Part shown: piece by piece, positions 18,029 to 26,391 of the stretch
How the letters are laid out: the number at the start of each line of letters is the position of its first letter
Position numbering within the stretch: position 1 is the first letter of the stretch
Source of the DNA: Phormidium willei BDU 130791
GTDB lineage: Bacteria; Cyanobacteriota; Cyanobacteriia; Cyanobacteriales; Geitlerinemataceae
DNA: 64,000 nucleotides
NCBI GenBank assembly: GCA_001637315.1
Contig: LSZA01000001.1
Coordinates: forward strand, 62,001 to 126,000
Reading direction: 5' to 3'
Made by a program: the position numbers and the translations under genes
The notes under the pieces: generated by a model
Told to the model about the DNA's origin: nothing
Databases searched by the model: none
Seen by the model: only the letters and a program-made list of their open reading frames with translations

Positions 18029-18233
18029 GGTGGTTTAATTCAAAATCGAGGAGATCGTCCAAATTAGAAGGCTTAATTGAACTTCTGTTAATCGTCTTTT
18101 GAAACGCTTTGATGCCTTCTTTTTCCTAAACAACGATGCTGTAGAGATAATTTTTTCTTGCCCCTACCCTGGACTGATTCAGCATCATAACCGAGAACCA
18201 GGTTAGCAAAAAATGGCATTCAAAACGTGAGTT

Positions 18234-18359
18234 CTCAGGTCTTCAGGATTGATCGTCAGGATTTAAGGTAATACGCTAAGTTTCTATAAAACTAGAACCC
18301 TTGCTGTAGGGGCGAACGGCCGTTCGCCCCTACCCAAATTCCTACATTGAAGACCTGAG
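18234..18359. repeat. 126-bp element with inverted ends and a central palindrome, between sufB and sufC
   Basis: CTCAGGTCTTCA (18234-18245) is repeated inverted as TGAAGACCTGAG (18348-18359). Between them, 18306-18333 is a perfect 28-bp palindrome with arms GTAGGGGCGAACGG and its complement. The central palindrome resembles short palindromic repeats found widely in cyanobacterial genomes. The element fills most of the sufB-sufC gap and could act as an mRNA stem-loop or a small non-autonomous mobile element. Confidence 0.7.
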
Positions 18360-18366
18360 TTCTGGA

Positions 18367-19806
18367 TTAACCCACAGCGCCTTCAAGCTTCAGACTCAGG
18401 AGTTTATCCGCTTCGGCTGCAAACTCCATGGGTAACTCATTGAAGACATCGCGGCAGAAGCCACTAATAATCATGGATACCGCATCTTCTTCCGAGATAC
18501 CCCGTTGAGCGAAATAGAACAACTGGTCTTCGCCAATCTTAGAGGTCGAGGCCTCATGTTCGACCTTGGCCAGATTGTTCTGAACATCGATATAGGGGAA
18601 GGTGTTAGCTTCGGCATTATCCCCAATCAACATCGAATCACATTGGGAGTAATTGCGCGACCCTGCCGCCTTCGGTCCCATTTTCACCAAGCCGCGATAG
18701 CTGTTTTTGGACTTCCCAGAGGAAATCCCCTTCGAGATAATCGTGCTTTTGGTGTTCTTGCCAATATGGACCATCTTGGTTCCCGTATCGGCTTGCTGAT
18801 AGTTATTCGTCAAGGCCACGGAGTAGAACTCACCGACGGAGTTATCGCCGACGAGGACACAACTGGGGTACTTCCAGGTAATTGCAGACCCGGTTTCGAC
18901 CTGAGTCCAGGAAATTTTGGAGTTTTTCCCTTTACAGAGTCCCCGCTTGGTGACGAAGTTGTAAATCCCCCCTTTGCCGTTTTCGTCTCCGGCGAACCAG
19001 TTTTGCACGGTGGAGTATTTAATTTCTGCGTCGTCCAAAGTCACCAGTTCCACCACGGCGGCGTGGAGTTGGTTGGTGTCGAACATGGGGGCGGTACAGC
19101 CTTCGAGGTAGGTGACGGAGGCGCCTTCTTCGGCGACAATCAGAGTCCGCTCGAACTGTCCCGACTCGCCGTTGTTAATGCGGAAGTAGGTGGACAAGTC
19201 CATGGGACAGGTGACGCCTTTGGGGACGAAGACGAAAGACCCATCGGTGAAGACGGCGGAGTTGAGGGCGGCGAAGTAGTTGTCGCCGACGGGAACGACA
19301 CTCCCGATGTATTTTTTCACCAGTTCCGGGTGTTCTTGCAGGGCCTCGGAGATGGAACAGAAGATGACCCCGGCTTCGGCCAGTTTTTCTTTGAAGGTGG
19401 TGGCGACGGAAACACTGTCGAAGATTGCATCGACCGCTACGTTGGCCAGACGCTTTTGTTCCGAGAGGGGAATCCCTAGTTTTTCAAAGGTTTCGAGGAG
19501 GGTGGGGTCAACATCGTCGAGACTTTTCTTTTTCTCGTCTTTGACCTTCGGGGCGGAGTAGTAGACGATGTTTTGATAGTCAATGGGGGGATAGCTGGCG
19601 TGTTGCCAGTCGGGTTCTTCCATTTTCAGCCATTGACGATAGGCTTTGAGGCGGAACTCTAACATAAATTCCGGCTCGTTCTTTTTGGCGGAGATGGCGC
19701 GGATGACATCTTCGTTGAGTCCGCGTGCGATGCTGTCGGTTTCGATGTCGGTGGTGAAACCGTATTTGTAAGGTTGGTTAACGAGGGTTTTAACGCTGGC
19801 ACTCAT
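18367..19806 (-). CDS. sufB: Fe-S cluster assembly protein SufB
   Basis: It is the scaffold subunit of the SufBC2D complex. The 479 aa show the family's [19 protein letters not shown] segment near the N-terminus, the central beta-helix, and the C-terminal [20 protein letters not shown] and [16 protein letters not shown] blocks. These blocks hold the conserved Glu/His used in cluster formation. It follows ftrC by 104 bp. A long frame on the opposite strand (18505-19479) is only its GC-rich shadow. Confidence 0.97.
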   Translation of the reverse strand: MSASVKTLVNQPYKYGFTTDIETDSIARGLNEDVIRAISAKKNEPEFMLEFRLKAYRQWLKMEEPDWQHASYPPIDYQNIVYYSAPKVKDEKKKSLDDVDPTLLETFEKLGIPLSEQKRLANVAVDAIFDSVSVATTFKEKLAEAGVIFCSISEALQEHPELVKKYIGSVVPVGDNYFAALNSAVFTDGSFVFVPKGVTCPMDLSTYFRINNGESGQFERTLIVAEEGASVTYLEGCTAPMFDTNQLHAAVVELVTLDDAEIKYSTVQNWFAGDENGKGGIYNFVTKRGLCKGKNSKISWTQVETGSAITWKYPSCVLVGDNSVGEFYSVALTNNYQQADTGTKMVHIGKNTKSTIISKGISSGKSKNSYRGLVKMGPKAAGSRNYSQCDSMLIGDNAEANTFPYIDVQNNLAKVEHEASTSKIGEDQLFYFAQRGISEEDAVSMIISGFCRDVFNELPMEFAAEADKLLSLKLEGAVG

Positions 19807-19862
19807 GGCTGGTTATCTCTGGTTGCGCGGTGGGTGTGTTTGGATGGGGGATGGGGGGGGGG

Positions 19863-19892
19863 AGACCTCACCGGGGGCTTTCCGAGAGGTCT
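19863..19892. repeat. Stem-loop between ftrC and sufB
   Basis: AGACCTC and GAGGTCT form a perfect 7-bp inverted repeat with a 16-base loop in the 104-bp ftrC-sufB gap. There is no T run, so it may be a processing site or attenuator rather than a terminator. Confidence 0.4.
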
Positions 19893-19910
19893 ATGACGTT
19901 AAACCTGGCC

Positions 19911-20273
19911 CTAAACTTGGTTGGTTGTGGCGCGGATTTGTTCGTTCGTGATGTTCTGTTCGGACCCGGCGAAGTCGTTGTCTTCGGTGAGGAAGAGCAT
20001 ACAATGGCATTCTTTACGCTCTCGCATGGGAACGCAGGGGCAGTTCCAGTAGGTGGCTTTGACTTCGGCCTCTTTGTCCTCGTAGTGACGACAGGGACAT
20101 AGGGGCGCACCCAACTCATCCTTGTGCTTGGCTAGCCCCTCGATGACCACGGCCGTAATGCTCAAATCTGAACAGAAGTACGTCCCTGTGCGTTTGGCGT
20201 ACTGTTCGGAAAAGCGCCGCATGGCATCTAGGTTTTTTTCGGTCGCCTGCTGAGGGTTGGTTGGTGCAGTCAT
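19911..20273 (-). CDS. ftrC: Ferredoxin-thioredoxin reductase catalytic subunit
   Basis: It passes electrons from ferredoxin to thioredoxin through a 4Fe-4S cluster and an adjacent disulfide. The 120 aa carry the conserved cysteine pairs CPC (59, 61), CPC (78, 80) and CHC (89, 91), which together supply the four cluster ligands and the redox disulfide. YFCSDLSITAVVIEG near residue 32 is also typical. The variable chain (ftrV) is not in the window. The position between sufR and sufB, with SufR boxes at its 5' side, suggests co-control with Fe-S assembly. Confidence 0.95.
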   Translation of the reverse strand: MTAPTNPQQATEKNLDAMRRFSEQYAKRTGTYFCSDLSITAVVIEGLAKHKDELGAPLCPCRHYEDKEAEVKATYWNCPCVPMRERKECHCMLFLTEDNDFAGSEQNITNEQIRATTNQV

Positions 20274-20317
20274 AGGGCAGAGTCGGTAAACGTCTTTGTC
20301 TATAATAGAGTCTAAAG

Positions 20318-20331
20318 CAACTTGGCTGTTG
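20318..20331. promoter_or_regulatory. SufR operator 1
   Basis: CAAC-TTGGCT-GTTG is an exact match to the CAAC-N6-GTTG inverted repeat reported for cyanobacterial SufR. It lies between divergent ftrC and sufR, 45 bp from the ftrC start. Confidence 0.85.
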
Positions 20332-20360
20332 TTTATATCCCTAGTTGTAGGTTACTTTAG

Positions 20361-20374
20361 CAACAGGCAAGTTG
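20361..20374. promoter_or_regulatory. SufR operator 2
   Basis: CAAC-AGGCAA-GTTG is the second exact CAAC-N6-GTTG copy, with 29 bp between it and operator 1. The two-site arrangement matches the known sufR-sufB intergenic layout. It allows SufR to repress the ftrC-suf side and its own gene at once. Confidence 0.85.
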
Positions 20375-20446
20375 TCAAAGTCTCGGACATCATTTATATC
20401 ATACGCTGCCTACTGTACTGCTGTATTGGTTTTAGGGATAAGGAAC

Positions 20447-21121
20447 ATGAGGGCGACGACACAGAATCCATCGACAAAAGACGATATCCTTTACTACTTG
20501 CTCAAACAAGGTCAAGCGAAGGCGCAAACTCTATCTGAAACGCTGAAAATCAGCCCCCAGGCCATCCGACGCCATCTCAAGGACTTGGAGGGGGAAGGGC
20601 TGATTCAACATGGCTCGGTTCAGGTGGGGATGGGTCGCCCTCAACATGTGTATGAGTTAACGGACGCTGGACGCGATCGCTTTCCGCACCATTATGATGA
20701 GTTTGCGGTCTCTCTCCTGGATACTCTGGCTGAAACCGTGGGACAAGAGGGGGTTGGCCAGGTTCTGGGGAAACAATGGCAACGGAAGGCGATCGCCTAT
20801 CGGGATCAACTCGGTGAGGCGCCGGTGGCGGAACGGGTTGCGAGTTTAGTGGAGTTACGCCGTCAGGAAGGCTATATGGCGGAGTTGGTTGAACTTGATC
20901 CGACGCCTCAGGGTGCACCCCGGTTTGTGGTGGCTGAGTATAACTGTGCGATTTCTAATGTGGCTGAGTCTTTCCCCAGTGTCTGCGGCCATGAGTTGGA
21001 GATGTTTGTGCGGGCGTTACCGGATTGTCAGGTGCAGCGGACTCATTGGATGATTGATGGGGAAAATCGCTGTGGTTATCTGATTGAGGGACAATCTGAG
21101 GCGGCGTCGGAGTCGGGGTAA
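20447..21121 (+). CDS. sufR: SufR, Fe-S-sensing repressor of the suf genes
   Basis: This DeoR-type winged-helix regulator holds 4Fe-4S clusters. The 224-aa product has an N-terminal HTH (QTLSETLKISPQAIRRHLKD) and a C-terminal cysteine motif spaced C-X12-C-X13-C-X14-C (from YNCAISN to NRCGYL), as in characterised cyanobacterial SufR. The ATG at MRATTQNPSTKDD is chosen because it follows AAGGA at a good distance; a longer reading frame upstream runs through the operator region. It is divergent from ftrC with the two SufR boxes between, so autoregulation is expected. Confidence 0.94.
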   Translation: MRATTQNPSTKDDILYYLLKQGQAKAQTLSETLKISPQAIRRHLKDLEGEGLIQHGSVQVGMGRPQHVYELTDAGRDRFPHHYDEFAVSLLDTLAETVGQEGVGQVLGKQWQRKAIAYRDQLGEAPVAERVASLVELRRQEGYMAELVELDPTPQGAPRFVVAEYNCAISNVAESFPSVCGHELEMFVRALPDCQVQRTHWMIDGENRCGYLIEGQSEAASESG

Positions 21122-21187
21122 ATCGGTTGGGGCGATCGCCGGCTACGATACGCTAAAAGTAAGTAGTACTGGCAATTTTTAACTCCG

Positions 21188-21592
21188 ATGACCACTCCTT
21201 CCCCGATGACTGTTGAATTTCTCCAACCTGAAGAGGCGGCTAAGGTGGATGCGGCCCTGTTATCCTCTCAAGAAAAGTTCTTGACACGATTGGCAATTTA
21301 TGCATTAAGATCTCTTCAGCAAATTTCTCAGAGAACCAACACCCCAGCTGATGAGATTACGCCGCAACAGGTGGCGAATTGGATTCAGGAGGATCCCACG
21401 ATTCAGGACCAAGTGGATGTGGATGCCAGTTTTGCGACCTTCTTTAGCAATTTAGTGGTGGCGTCTCAGAAGCCTCTGGTGCAGATCTGCCAGGAAACGG
21501 ACCAACCTCTGGCAGATATTACGGTTGGGCAGATTATTGACTGGTTTGAGCGAGAGTCTAAACGAGGACTCGATCCGGGTTTGAAGAGCTAA
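21188..21592 (+). CDS. Conserved hypothetical protein
   Basis: The 134-aa acidic protein is predicted mostly helical, with two similar halves: KFLTRLAIYALRSLQQISQR then TPQQVANWIQED, and FFSNLVVASQKPLVQICQET then TVGQIIDWFERE. This internal duplication suggests two repeats of a small helical unit. No signal peptide, membrane span or catalytic motif is visible, and I do not recognise the family. It follows sufR by 66 bp on the same strand but need not be co-transcribed. Confidence 0.5.
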   Translation: MTTPSPMTVEFLQPEEAAKVDAALLSSQEKFLTRLAIYALRSLQQISQRTNTPADEITPQQVANWIQEDPTIQDQVDVDASFATFFSNLVVASQKPLVQICQETDQPLADITVGQIIDWFERESKRGLDPGLKS

Positions 21593-21753
21593 TTCGAACA
21601 ATTCATTGGCATAACTCATCTGACAATCGAGCCATGTTCTGTTCTCGGGATGGGGCGATGTATACAGGGATAGTTGAGGGGAGGCGGCCAAGCTCGGCGA
21701 CGACTCCATCCCCTGGACTATACTGAGAAGTTAGAGTTTTGGGAGAATCCCCG

Positions 21754-22671
21754 ATGACCATGCGTAACCAAATTGGCTGGGTATCTCGATGGGGGGGAGG
21801 GGTGAGTATGGTGGCGATCGCCCTGGGAACTTGGTTAACTCCAGTCTGGGCCGGTGATCCCTTCCGCCGCCAAAATCCCCGTGATATTAGTGATACCACT
21901 GAAGCGGCCTTTGAAGCCTTTTTCCGAGTTGGCAACTATCCTCTAGCGGCTCAGCGGGTGAATCAGGCCTTAACCGAGGCTGATCTTGACCCGATTCTCT
22001 ATGCCATGCAGGCGTCGTTGTTGTATCTCGACGATCCTGACAATCTCCCAAGTGAGTTCCAAGACTACGCGACGTTAACCCTAGAACGGGCCGAGGCGTT
22101 GGTCGCTGATGATCCTCTGCGGGGTAATCTGTATCTGGCGGTGGGCCATTTTTTTGAAGGGGCCTATGTTCTGAAAACGGAGGGGGTTGTGCGAGGGGTT
22201 CCGACGGCGTTGTCGAAGTTACAGCAAGTGTTTCGCCATCTCGATCGCGCGGCTGAAGTCAATCCTGAAGATCCTGAACTTAATATCATTAAGGGCTATA
22301 TGGATCTGATGTTAGCGGCTAATCTTCCCTTTTCTAATCCTGAACGGCCCATCGAACGTCTCGAAAACTATGCTGCTCCTGAATATTTGGCGAAGCGAGG
22401 GTTAGCGGTGGGATTTCGGGATCTCGATCGCTTTGATGAGGCGATGGCGGCGGTGAATCGTAGTTTGGAACTGACGCCTGAGAATCCTGAGGTGATGTAT
22501 CTCAAGGCGCAGATTTATGTTGATCGCGGCGATCGCGCCTCCAGTTTACCCTGGTTTGATCGCGCTCTGGCGATGCAGGGGCAACTTCCTGAGGAGTTGG
22601 TGCGCCAAATCCAACGGGAGCGAGATCAGGCTCAACGGCGGGTGGATGCAGAACAAGCCTCGAACCGGTAA
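21754..22671 (+). CDS. Exported TPR-like protein of the Sll0314/Alr1548 type
   Basis: The 305-aa product has a signal peptide (hydrophobic VSMVAIALGTWLTPVWAG near residues 18-35). Helical repeats follow, with FRVGNYPLAAQRVNQAL near 60, AAEVNPEDPELNIIKGYMDL near 165 and two clear C-terminal TPRs (RFDEAMAAVNRSLELTPENP). A dedicated cyanobacterial family with this layout exists (Sll0314-like); function unknown, probably periplasmic or lumenal. The ATG at MTMRNQIG follows GGGAGA; a TTG-started frame 5 codons longer is less likely. Confidence 0.7.
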   Translation: MTMRNQIGWVSRWGGGVSMVAIALGTWLTPVWAGDPFRRQNPRDISDTTEAAFEAFFRVGNYPLAAQRVNQALTEADLDPILYAMQASLLYLDDPDNLPSEFQDYATLTLERAEALVADDPLRGNLYLAVGHFFEGAYVLKTEGVVRGVPTALSKLQQVFRHLDRAAEVNPEDPELNIIKGYMDLMLAANLPFSNPERPIERLENYAAPEYLAKRGLAVGFRDLDRFDEAMAAVNRSLELTPENPEVMYLKAQIYVDRGDRASSLPWFDRALAMQGQLPEELVRQIQRERDQAQRRVDAEQASNR

Positions 22672-22714
22672 GCTAGGTAGTTGACCTCATGTTAATCCCG
22701 AGTGCGATCGCTTT

Positions 22715-23164
22715 ATGGATGTTCAGTTTCGCGAATATAACCCCTTTGATGTTTGGTTTTGGTTGGAGTTTGACAACAGCCCCTCTCCAGCGGAACAGCA
22801 ATATGTAGAACAAGTGTTTGAATCCTGGTTTTACCTCGGTAAACTCGGCGGCTTCAACGCGGAAAATCTGCAAGTGCAGGAGGAGGGGTTGGACATTAGT
22901 TATATGGACTACAATGATCGCCCCGGCAACAGCGCGATCCTGGCGCTGATGCACAATATGGGTGAGTTTGAATATCAGGGAAATTGGGGACGGTGTTGGT
23001 TTGATTTAGGAACCAGTGATGCGATCGCTCTCGATGTGTTGATTAACGCCTTGCGCCAACTGAGTTTGGATTATGTCAGTATTCCTCGTCTGATTATCGG
23101 CGGTGAAAATGAAGACTGGACGATTCCCGGTTCTCACACGGCTCAATTTGCTGACTATAACTAA
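22715..23164 (+). CDS. DUF3531-type protein
   Basis: The 149-aa protein begins MDVQFREYNPFDVWFWLEFD and contains the conserved block ESWFYLGKLGGFNAENLQVQ. This matches a small family shared by cyanobacteria and plastids (DUF3531). It has no signal peptide or membrane span. The function is unknown; conservation in photosynthetic organisms suggests a plastid-type housekeeping role. It sits 43 bp after the TPR gene and may share its transcript. Confidence 0.65.
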   Translation: MDVQFREYNPFDVWFWLEFDNSPSPAEQQYVEQVFESWFYLGKLGGFNAENLQVQEEGLDISYMDYNDRPGNSAILALMHNMGEFEYQGNWGRCWFDLGTSDAIALDVLINALRQLSLDYVSIPRLIIGGENEDWTIPGSHTAQFADYN

Positions 23165-23212
23165 GCTAACTTTAAGTGAAATTTAGGCTGATTTTAAGCT
23201 AAATACAACAAC

Positions 23213-23650
23213 ATGGGTAAATATAATTCCATTCGCGTCATTGCCTTGGGACTGATTCGTGATGGCGATCGCCTCTTTTTATCACAAGGGTATGATCCTC
23301 AAAAAAAACAGGAGTTTTACCGCGCTTTAGGCGGAGGGGTAGAATTCCTAGAGACTAGCTTAACGGCTCTAAAACGGGAGTTTCAAGAAGAAATACAGGC
23401 GGATTTAACTAATATAAAATATCTGGACTGCCTTGAGAATATCTTTGAATATCAAGGCAAAAGTGGTCACGAAGTCATCCAATTGTATCGCTGTGATTTT
23501 GTGGATAAAACGTTCTATGAGCGGGAAGAAATTCCATTTCTAGAAGGTAAACGCAAGAAAATCGCCCGTTGGATTGATATGGAAAAATTTCGTTCCGGGG
23601 AACTCACGCTCTATCCGGATGGGTTTTTACGCTATTGTGAAGCGGTTTAA
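23213..23650 (+). CDS. NUDIX hydrolase
   Basis: The 145-aa protein has a complete Nudix box, G-X5-E-X7-REFQEEIQADL, starting at GGGVEFLETSL near residue 43. The glutamates of REXXEE bind the catalytic metal. The substrate cannot be told from the sequence; the family hydrolyses nucleoside diphosphates linked to other groups. A Lys/Arg-rich segment (EGKRKKIARWIDM) precedes the end. It follows the DUF3531 gene by 48 bp. Confidence 0.9.
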   Translation: MGKYNSIRVIALGLIRDGDRLFLSQGYDPQKKQEFYRALGGGVEFLETSLTALKREFQEEIQADLTNIKYLDCLENIFEYQGKSGHEVIQLYRCDFVDKTFYEREEIPFLEGKRKKIARWIDMEKFRSGELTLYPDGFLRYCEAV

Positions 23651-23697
23651 GCTAAGTCATCGCATCTGAATCGAGTGCTATACTCATGAGCTGAAGG

Positions 23698-23747
23698 TTG
23701 ACATCCTCCCACGCTATATTCTTTGAATTAGCGTAGGCGGATGTCAA
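23698..23747. repeat. 50-bp stem-loop resembling an IS200/IS605-type end
   Basis: TTGACATCC and GGATGTCAA form the base, then ACGCTA and TAGCGT the upper stem, with a 12-base loop and one small internal bulge. Similar GACATCC...GGATGTC palindromes mark right ends of tnpB elements and palindrome-associated repeats in cyanobacteria. It lies 26 bp upstream of trhO and could affect that mRNA. Confidence 0.65.
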
Positions 23748-23773
23748 TCATATGTTCCGTTGTTGTTGGTCTC

Positions 23774-24694
23774 ATGTCCATTATCGTCGCCAGTTTCTAC
23801 CAATTTACGCCCCTCAAACCGCTTGAGGGACTGCGATCGCATCTGTTGGCCCTCGGCCGCGATCGCCACCTCAAAGGAACCGTGATCCTCGCCCCCGAAG
23901 GTCTCAACGCCACTCTGGCCGGATCTCGAACGGCGATCGATGATTTCATGGCCCAACTGCGTCAAATTCCCCAATTTAAAGACTTAGATCGCTTGAACTA
24001 CAAGGAGTCTCAAAGTCAAACTCCTCCTTTCCAACGCTTCAAAGTCCGCATCAAACCCGAAATTGTCACCTTCAAGCAAGACAATGTCAATCCCCAAGAA
24101 ACCGTGGGAACTTACGTTGACACCGCCGAGTGGAATCAACTCATCTCCAATCCTGATGTTACCGTCATCGACACGCGCAATAACTTTGAAGTCGAAATTG
24201 GCACATTTAAGGGGGCAAACAATCCCCAGACTGCCTCATTTACGGAGTTTCCGGACTACATCAAAAACAACCTAGATCCCGACAAAACACCCAAAATCGC
24301 CATGTTTTGCACCGGCGGCATTCGTTGCGAAAAAGCCACATCTTACCTGTTAAAACAAGGCTTCCAAGAGGTGTATCACCTCAAAGGGGGGATTTTGAAA
24401 TATCTCGAAGATGTCCCCGAAGAGGACAGTTTATGGGAAGGAGACTGTTTTGTTTTCGATGAGCGTGTCGCTGTTCAACATGGCTTAAAGCCGGGAAACT
24501 ACGAACTTTGTCTCGGATGTGGCCATCCCGTTTCCGCCCAGGAACGAGAGTCACCTTATTATGACTGGGGTATCTGTTGCCCCCATTGCCACGATCATCT
24601 CAGCGACGAGACACGCCGCCGCCGAGAAGAAAAAGTACGCCAGTTAACGCTTCAACGCCAACGTCAGGCCATCCGCGATGGGAACGAGACTTAG
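23774..24694 (+). CDS. trhO: tRNA uridine-34 hydroxylase, rhodanese type
   Basis: TrhO (YceA) hydroxylates U34 of some tRNAs, an oxygen-dependent step toward 5-(carboxy)methoxyuridine. The 306 aa show the N-terminal acylphosphatase-like domain (GTVILAPEGLNATLAGSRTA), the rhodanese domain with VIDTRNNFEVEIGTFKGA and the active-site cysteine in MFCTGGIRCEKATSYL near residue 180, and a C-terminal Cys-rich tail (LCLGCGHPV and CCPHCHDH). The ATG at MSIIVASFYQF is used; frames reading from further upstream run through the stem-loop. Its last 51 bp overlap the convergent methyltransferase gene. Confidence 0.92.
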   Translation: MSIIVASFYQFTPLKPLEGLRSHLLALGRDRHLKGTVILAPEGLNATLAGSRTAIDDFMAQLRQIPQFKDLDRLNYKESQSQTPPFQRFKVRIKPEIVTFKQDNVNPQETVGTYVDTAEWNQLISNPDVTVIDTRNNFEVEIGTFKGANNPQTASFTEFPDYIKNNLDPDKTPKIAMFCTGGIRCEKATSYLLKQGFQEVYHLKGGILKYLEDVPEEDSLWEGDCFVFDERVAVQHGLKPGNYELCLGCGHPVSAQERESPYYDWGICCPHCHDHLSDETRRRREEKVRQLTLQRQRQAIRDGNET

Positions 24695-25306
24695 GGTGAT
24701 GCGATCGTCGTGGTGAAGCCGGCGGTTAAACTCACGAATCGCCTCAGTACGCTTATCGGTCACGGTTTCATCGGCTACACGCCCGGACCAGAGAACATTA
24801 TCGATCGCAATCAGTCCTCCTGATCGCACCAGTTGCAGACACTTCTCGTAATAGTGAGGATAGTTACGTTTATCGGCATCGATAAAGGCAAAATCAAAAC
24901 TCCCTTCTTCTCCAGACTGGAGTAACTGTTGCAGGGTATCTAGGGCTGGGGCGAGGTGTAGCTGAATCTTATCGGCGACATCGGCGTGTTGCCAATAACG
25001 ACGGGCGATCGCCGTCATCGTTTCATCAATATCACAGGTGACAACGGTTCCTTCCGGCGGCAAGGCTAAGGCAACCACCAAAGCACTATAGCCGGTAAAT
25101 GTGCCAATTTCTAAGGTTTTTCGTGCCCCCAAAAGCTGCACCAGCAGGGCCATAAACTGCCCCTGTTCCGGGGCGATTTGCATCCGCGCGGCGGGTAATT
25201 GGGCTGTTTCCTGCCGCAATTGTTGCAAAACGGGGGTCTCCCGTAGGGAGGTCTTGAGGAGATAGTCGTAGAGTTGGGGCGATACGCCGAGGGTTTTGGG
25301 AGACAT
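24644..25306 (-). CDS. Class I SAM-dependent O-methyltransferase
   Basis: The 220 aa match the caffeoyl-CoA/catechol O-methyltransferase-like family (MTF3). The SAM-binding motif is LEIGTFTGYSALVVALALP, followed by VTCDIDE and the metal/substrate motif FDFAFIDADKRNYPHYYE, then GGLIAIDNVLWSGRV. The natural substrate is unknown. The ATG at MSPKTLGVSPQLYDYLL is chosen because upstream codons consist of the heptameric repeat. The gene converges on trhO with a 51-bp coding overlap. Confidence 0.9.
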   Translation of the reverse strand: MSPKTLGVSPQLYDYLLKTSLRETPVLQQLRQETAQLPAARMQIAPEQGQFMALLVQLLGARKTLEIGTFTGYSALVVALALPPEGTVVTCDIDETMTAIARRYWQHADVADKIQLHLAPALDTLQQLLQSGEEGSFDFAFIDADKRNYPHYYEKCLQLVRSGGLIAIDNVLWSGRVADETVTDKRTEAIREFNRRLHHDDRITLSLVPIADGLTLALKR

Positions 25307-25310
25307 AGGG

Positions 25311-25352
25311 GGAAAGGCAAGAGGTAACAGGCAACAGGCAAGAGGCAAGAGG
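25311..25352. repeat. Heptameric tandem repeat (GGCAAGA type)
   Basis: Copies of GGCAAGAG, GGCAACA and GGCAAGA follow one another just upstream of the methyltransferase start. Such short heptamer arrays are common in filamentous cyanobacteria. Confidence 0.6.
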
Positions 25353-25427
25353 GGGGAGGGATGCCGTGAGGGGTTAAAATGAGATCTAGCTGACTATGTT
25401 AAAGCGTTACAGGGTTTTTACGACGGG

Positions 25428-26213
25428 ATGGATACTACAGATAATCGAATTGAACTCCCAGATGACTTAGAGGATGCGATCGCCCAGGCGAAAGCGGCCA
25501 CCAAAGCTGCCCTGGAGGATGGCTACCGCTTAATCCAAGTTGAGATCGTCTATCCAGAACTGAAGGCCCAACCTATTGCTGAAACTTTTATCCCCGTATT
25601 GACGGAGATGGGCTATAACCTGAAAGTGCTATTCCCTGATACGGGGGCCGCCGCCTTGGCCCGCCGCGATTGGGGAGAGACGCCGTTCAAAATTGCTGAT
25701 GTGGGCAGTCGTCGCCTCCCTGTCACCAATCAGATGGATGACAGCGATGAATGTTATCTGCTGGTGGAACCTTCTGACGTGGAAATTGAACAGGTGGAGA
25801 AACTGGCGAATGAAGCCGGTGATCGCCCGGTGATTTTACTCCTCCCTCGCCTCGAAAGTGTTGCTACTGTTGGTATTGGCTACGCCGCCCGTCAGTTGCG
25901 CGAACGCTTCCTCAGCAAAATCACGTCATGTTATTATGTGCGTCCTCTCCCTGGCGGTGCTGTGTTCCGGGCCTATCCCTCATCTTGGATTGTCTGGACG
26001 TTAAATGAGGAAAATCAATATGAGGTGTTAACAGAAATGTCCTATAAACCGATTGGTGAGGAACTTGAACGCTTACTAATGGGTGAAGAACTCGACAATG
26101 AGTCTTCTGAAGCGGCTGAGGTTGATCCTGATGGGTCCACTCGTTCAACCAAACCCAAATCCCGAGGTTTGTTTGGTGAAGTGCAACGCTTTATCCGCGC
26201 CCTAACTCAATAG
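25428..26213 (+). CDS. DUF1995 family protein
   Basis: The 261-aa protein has the DUF1995 core: ELPDDLEDAIAQAKAATKAA at the start, DGYRLIQVEIVYPELKAQPI, then NLKVLFPDTGAAALARRDWG and a block near residue 100-200 with YLLVEPSDVEIEQVEKLANE and VRPLPGGAVFRAYPSSW. This family occurs in cyanobacteria and in plastids of algae and plants, where the relative LPA3 is linked to photosystem II assembly. A similar role here is inference. A short basic tail (STKPKSRGLFGEVQRFIRAL) ends the protein. Confidence 0.75.
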   Translation: MDTTDNRIELPDDLEDAIAQAKAATKAALEDGYRLIQVEIVYPELKAQPIAETFIPVLTEMGYNLKVLFPDTGAAALARRDWGETPFKIADVGSRRLPVTNQMDDSDECYLLVEPSDVEIEQVEKLANEAGDRPVILLLPRLESVATVGIGYAARQLRERFLSKITSCYYVRPLPGGAVFRAYPSSWIVWTLNEENQYEVLTEMSYKPIGEELERLLMGEELDNESSEAAEVDPDGSTRSTKPKSRGLFGEVQRFIRALTQ

Positions 26214-26328
26214 TCAGTTCACCACAAATCGTTGCCCGAAGAGAGCGATCACAAGGGTAAACCCCTACATATTTTCTCTTGCCATCCCCTCTTGGGAGGG
26301 GTTAGGGGCGGGTTATGCCTTCTTCCCC

Positions 26329-26390
26329 CGTTTGCCTCTTGCCTCTTGCCTTCCTCCCCTGTTCCCTGTTCCCTGTTCCCTGTTCCCTCC
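26329..26390. repeat. Heptameric tandem repeats (CTTGCCT and TTCCCTG)
   Basis: Three CTTGCCT-type units and then four TTCCCTG units run directly up to the ATG of the next gene. They are the complement of the GGCAAGA and GGGAACA arrays elsewhere, so they leave no room for a normal ribosome binding site. Confidence 0.75.
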
Positions 26391-26391
26391 T

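Noticed and set aside
18505-19479. A 324-codon open frame on the strand opposite sufB
   Set aside because: It lies wholly inside sufB, is Gly/Asp/Val-rich in a way typical of antisense of a conserved gene, and matches no family.
20301-20306. TATAAT between the ftrC start and the SufR boxes as a sufR -10
   Set aside because: It is about 140 bp from the sufR start and no matching -35 is at the right distance on the plus strand. The true start sites cannot be fixed by eye.
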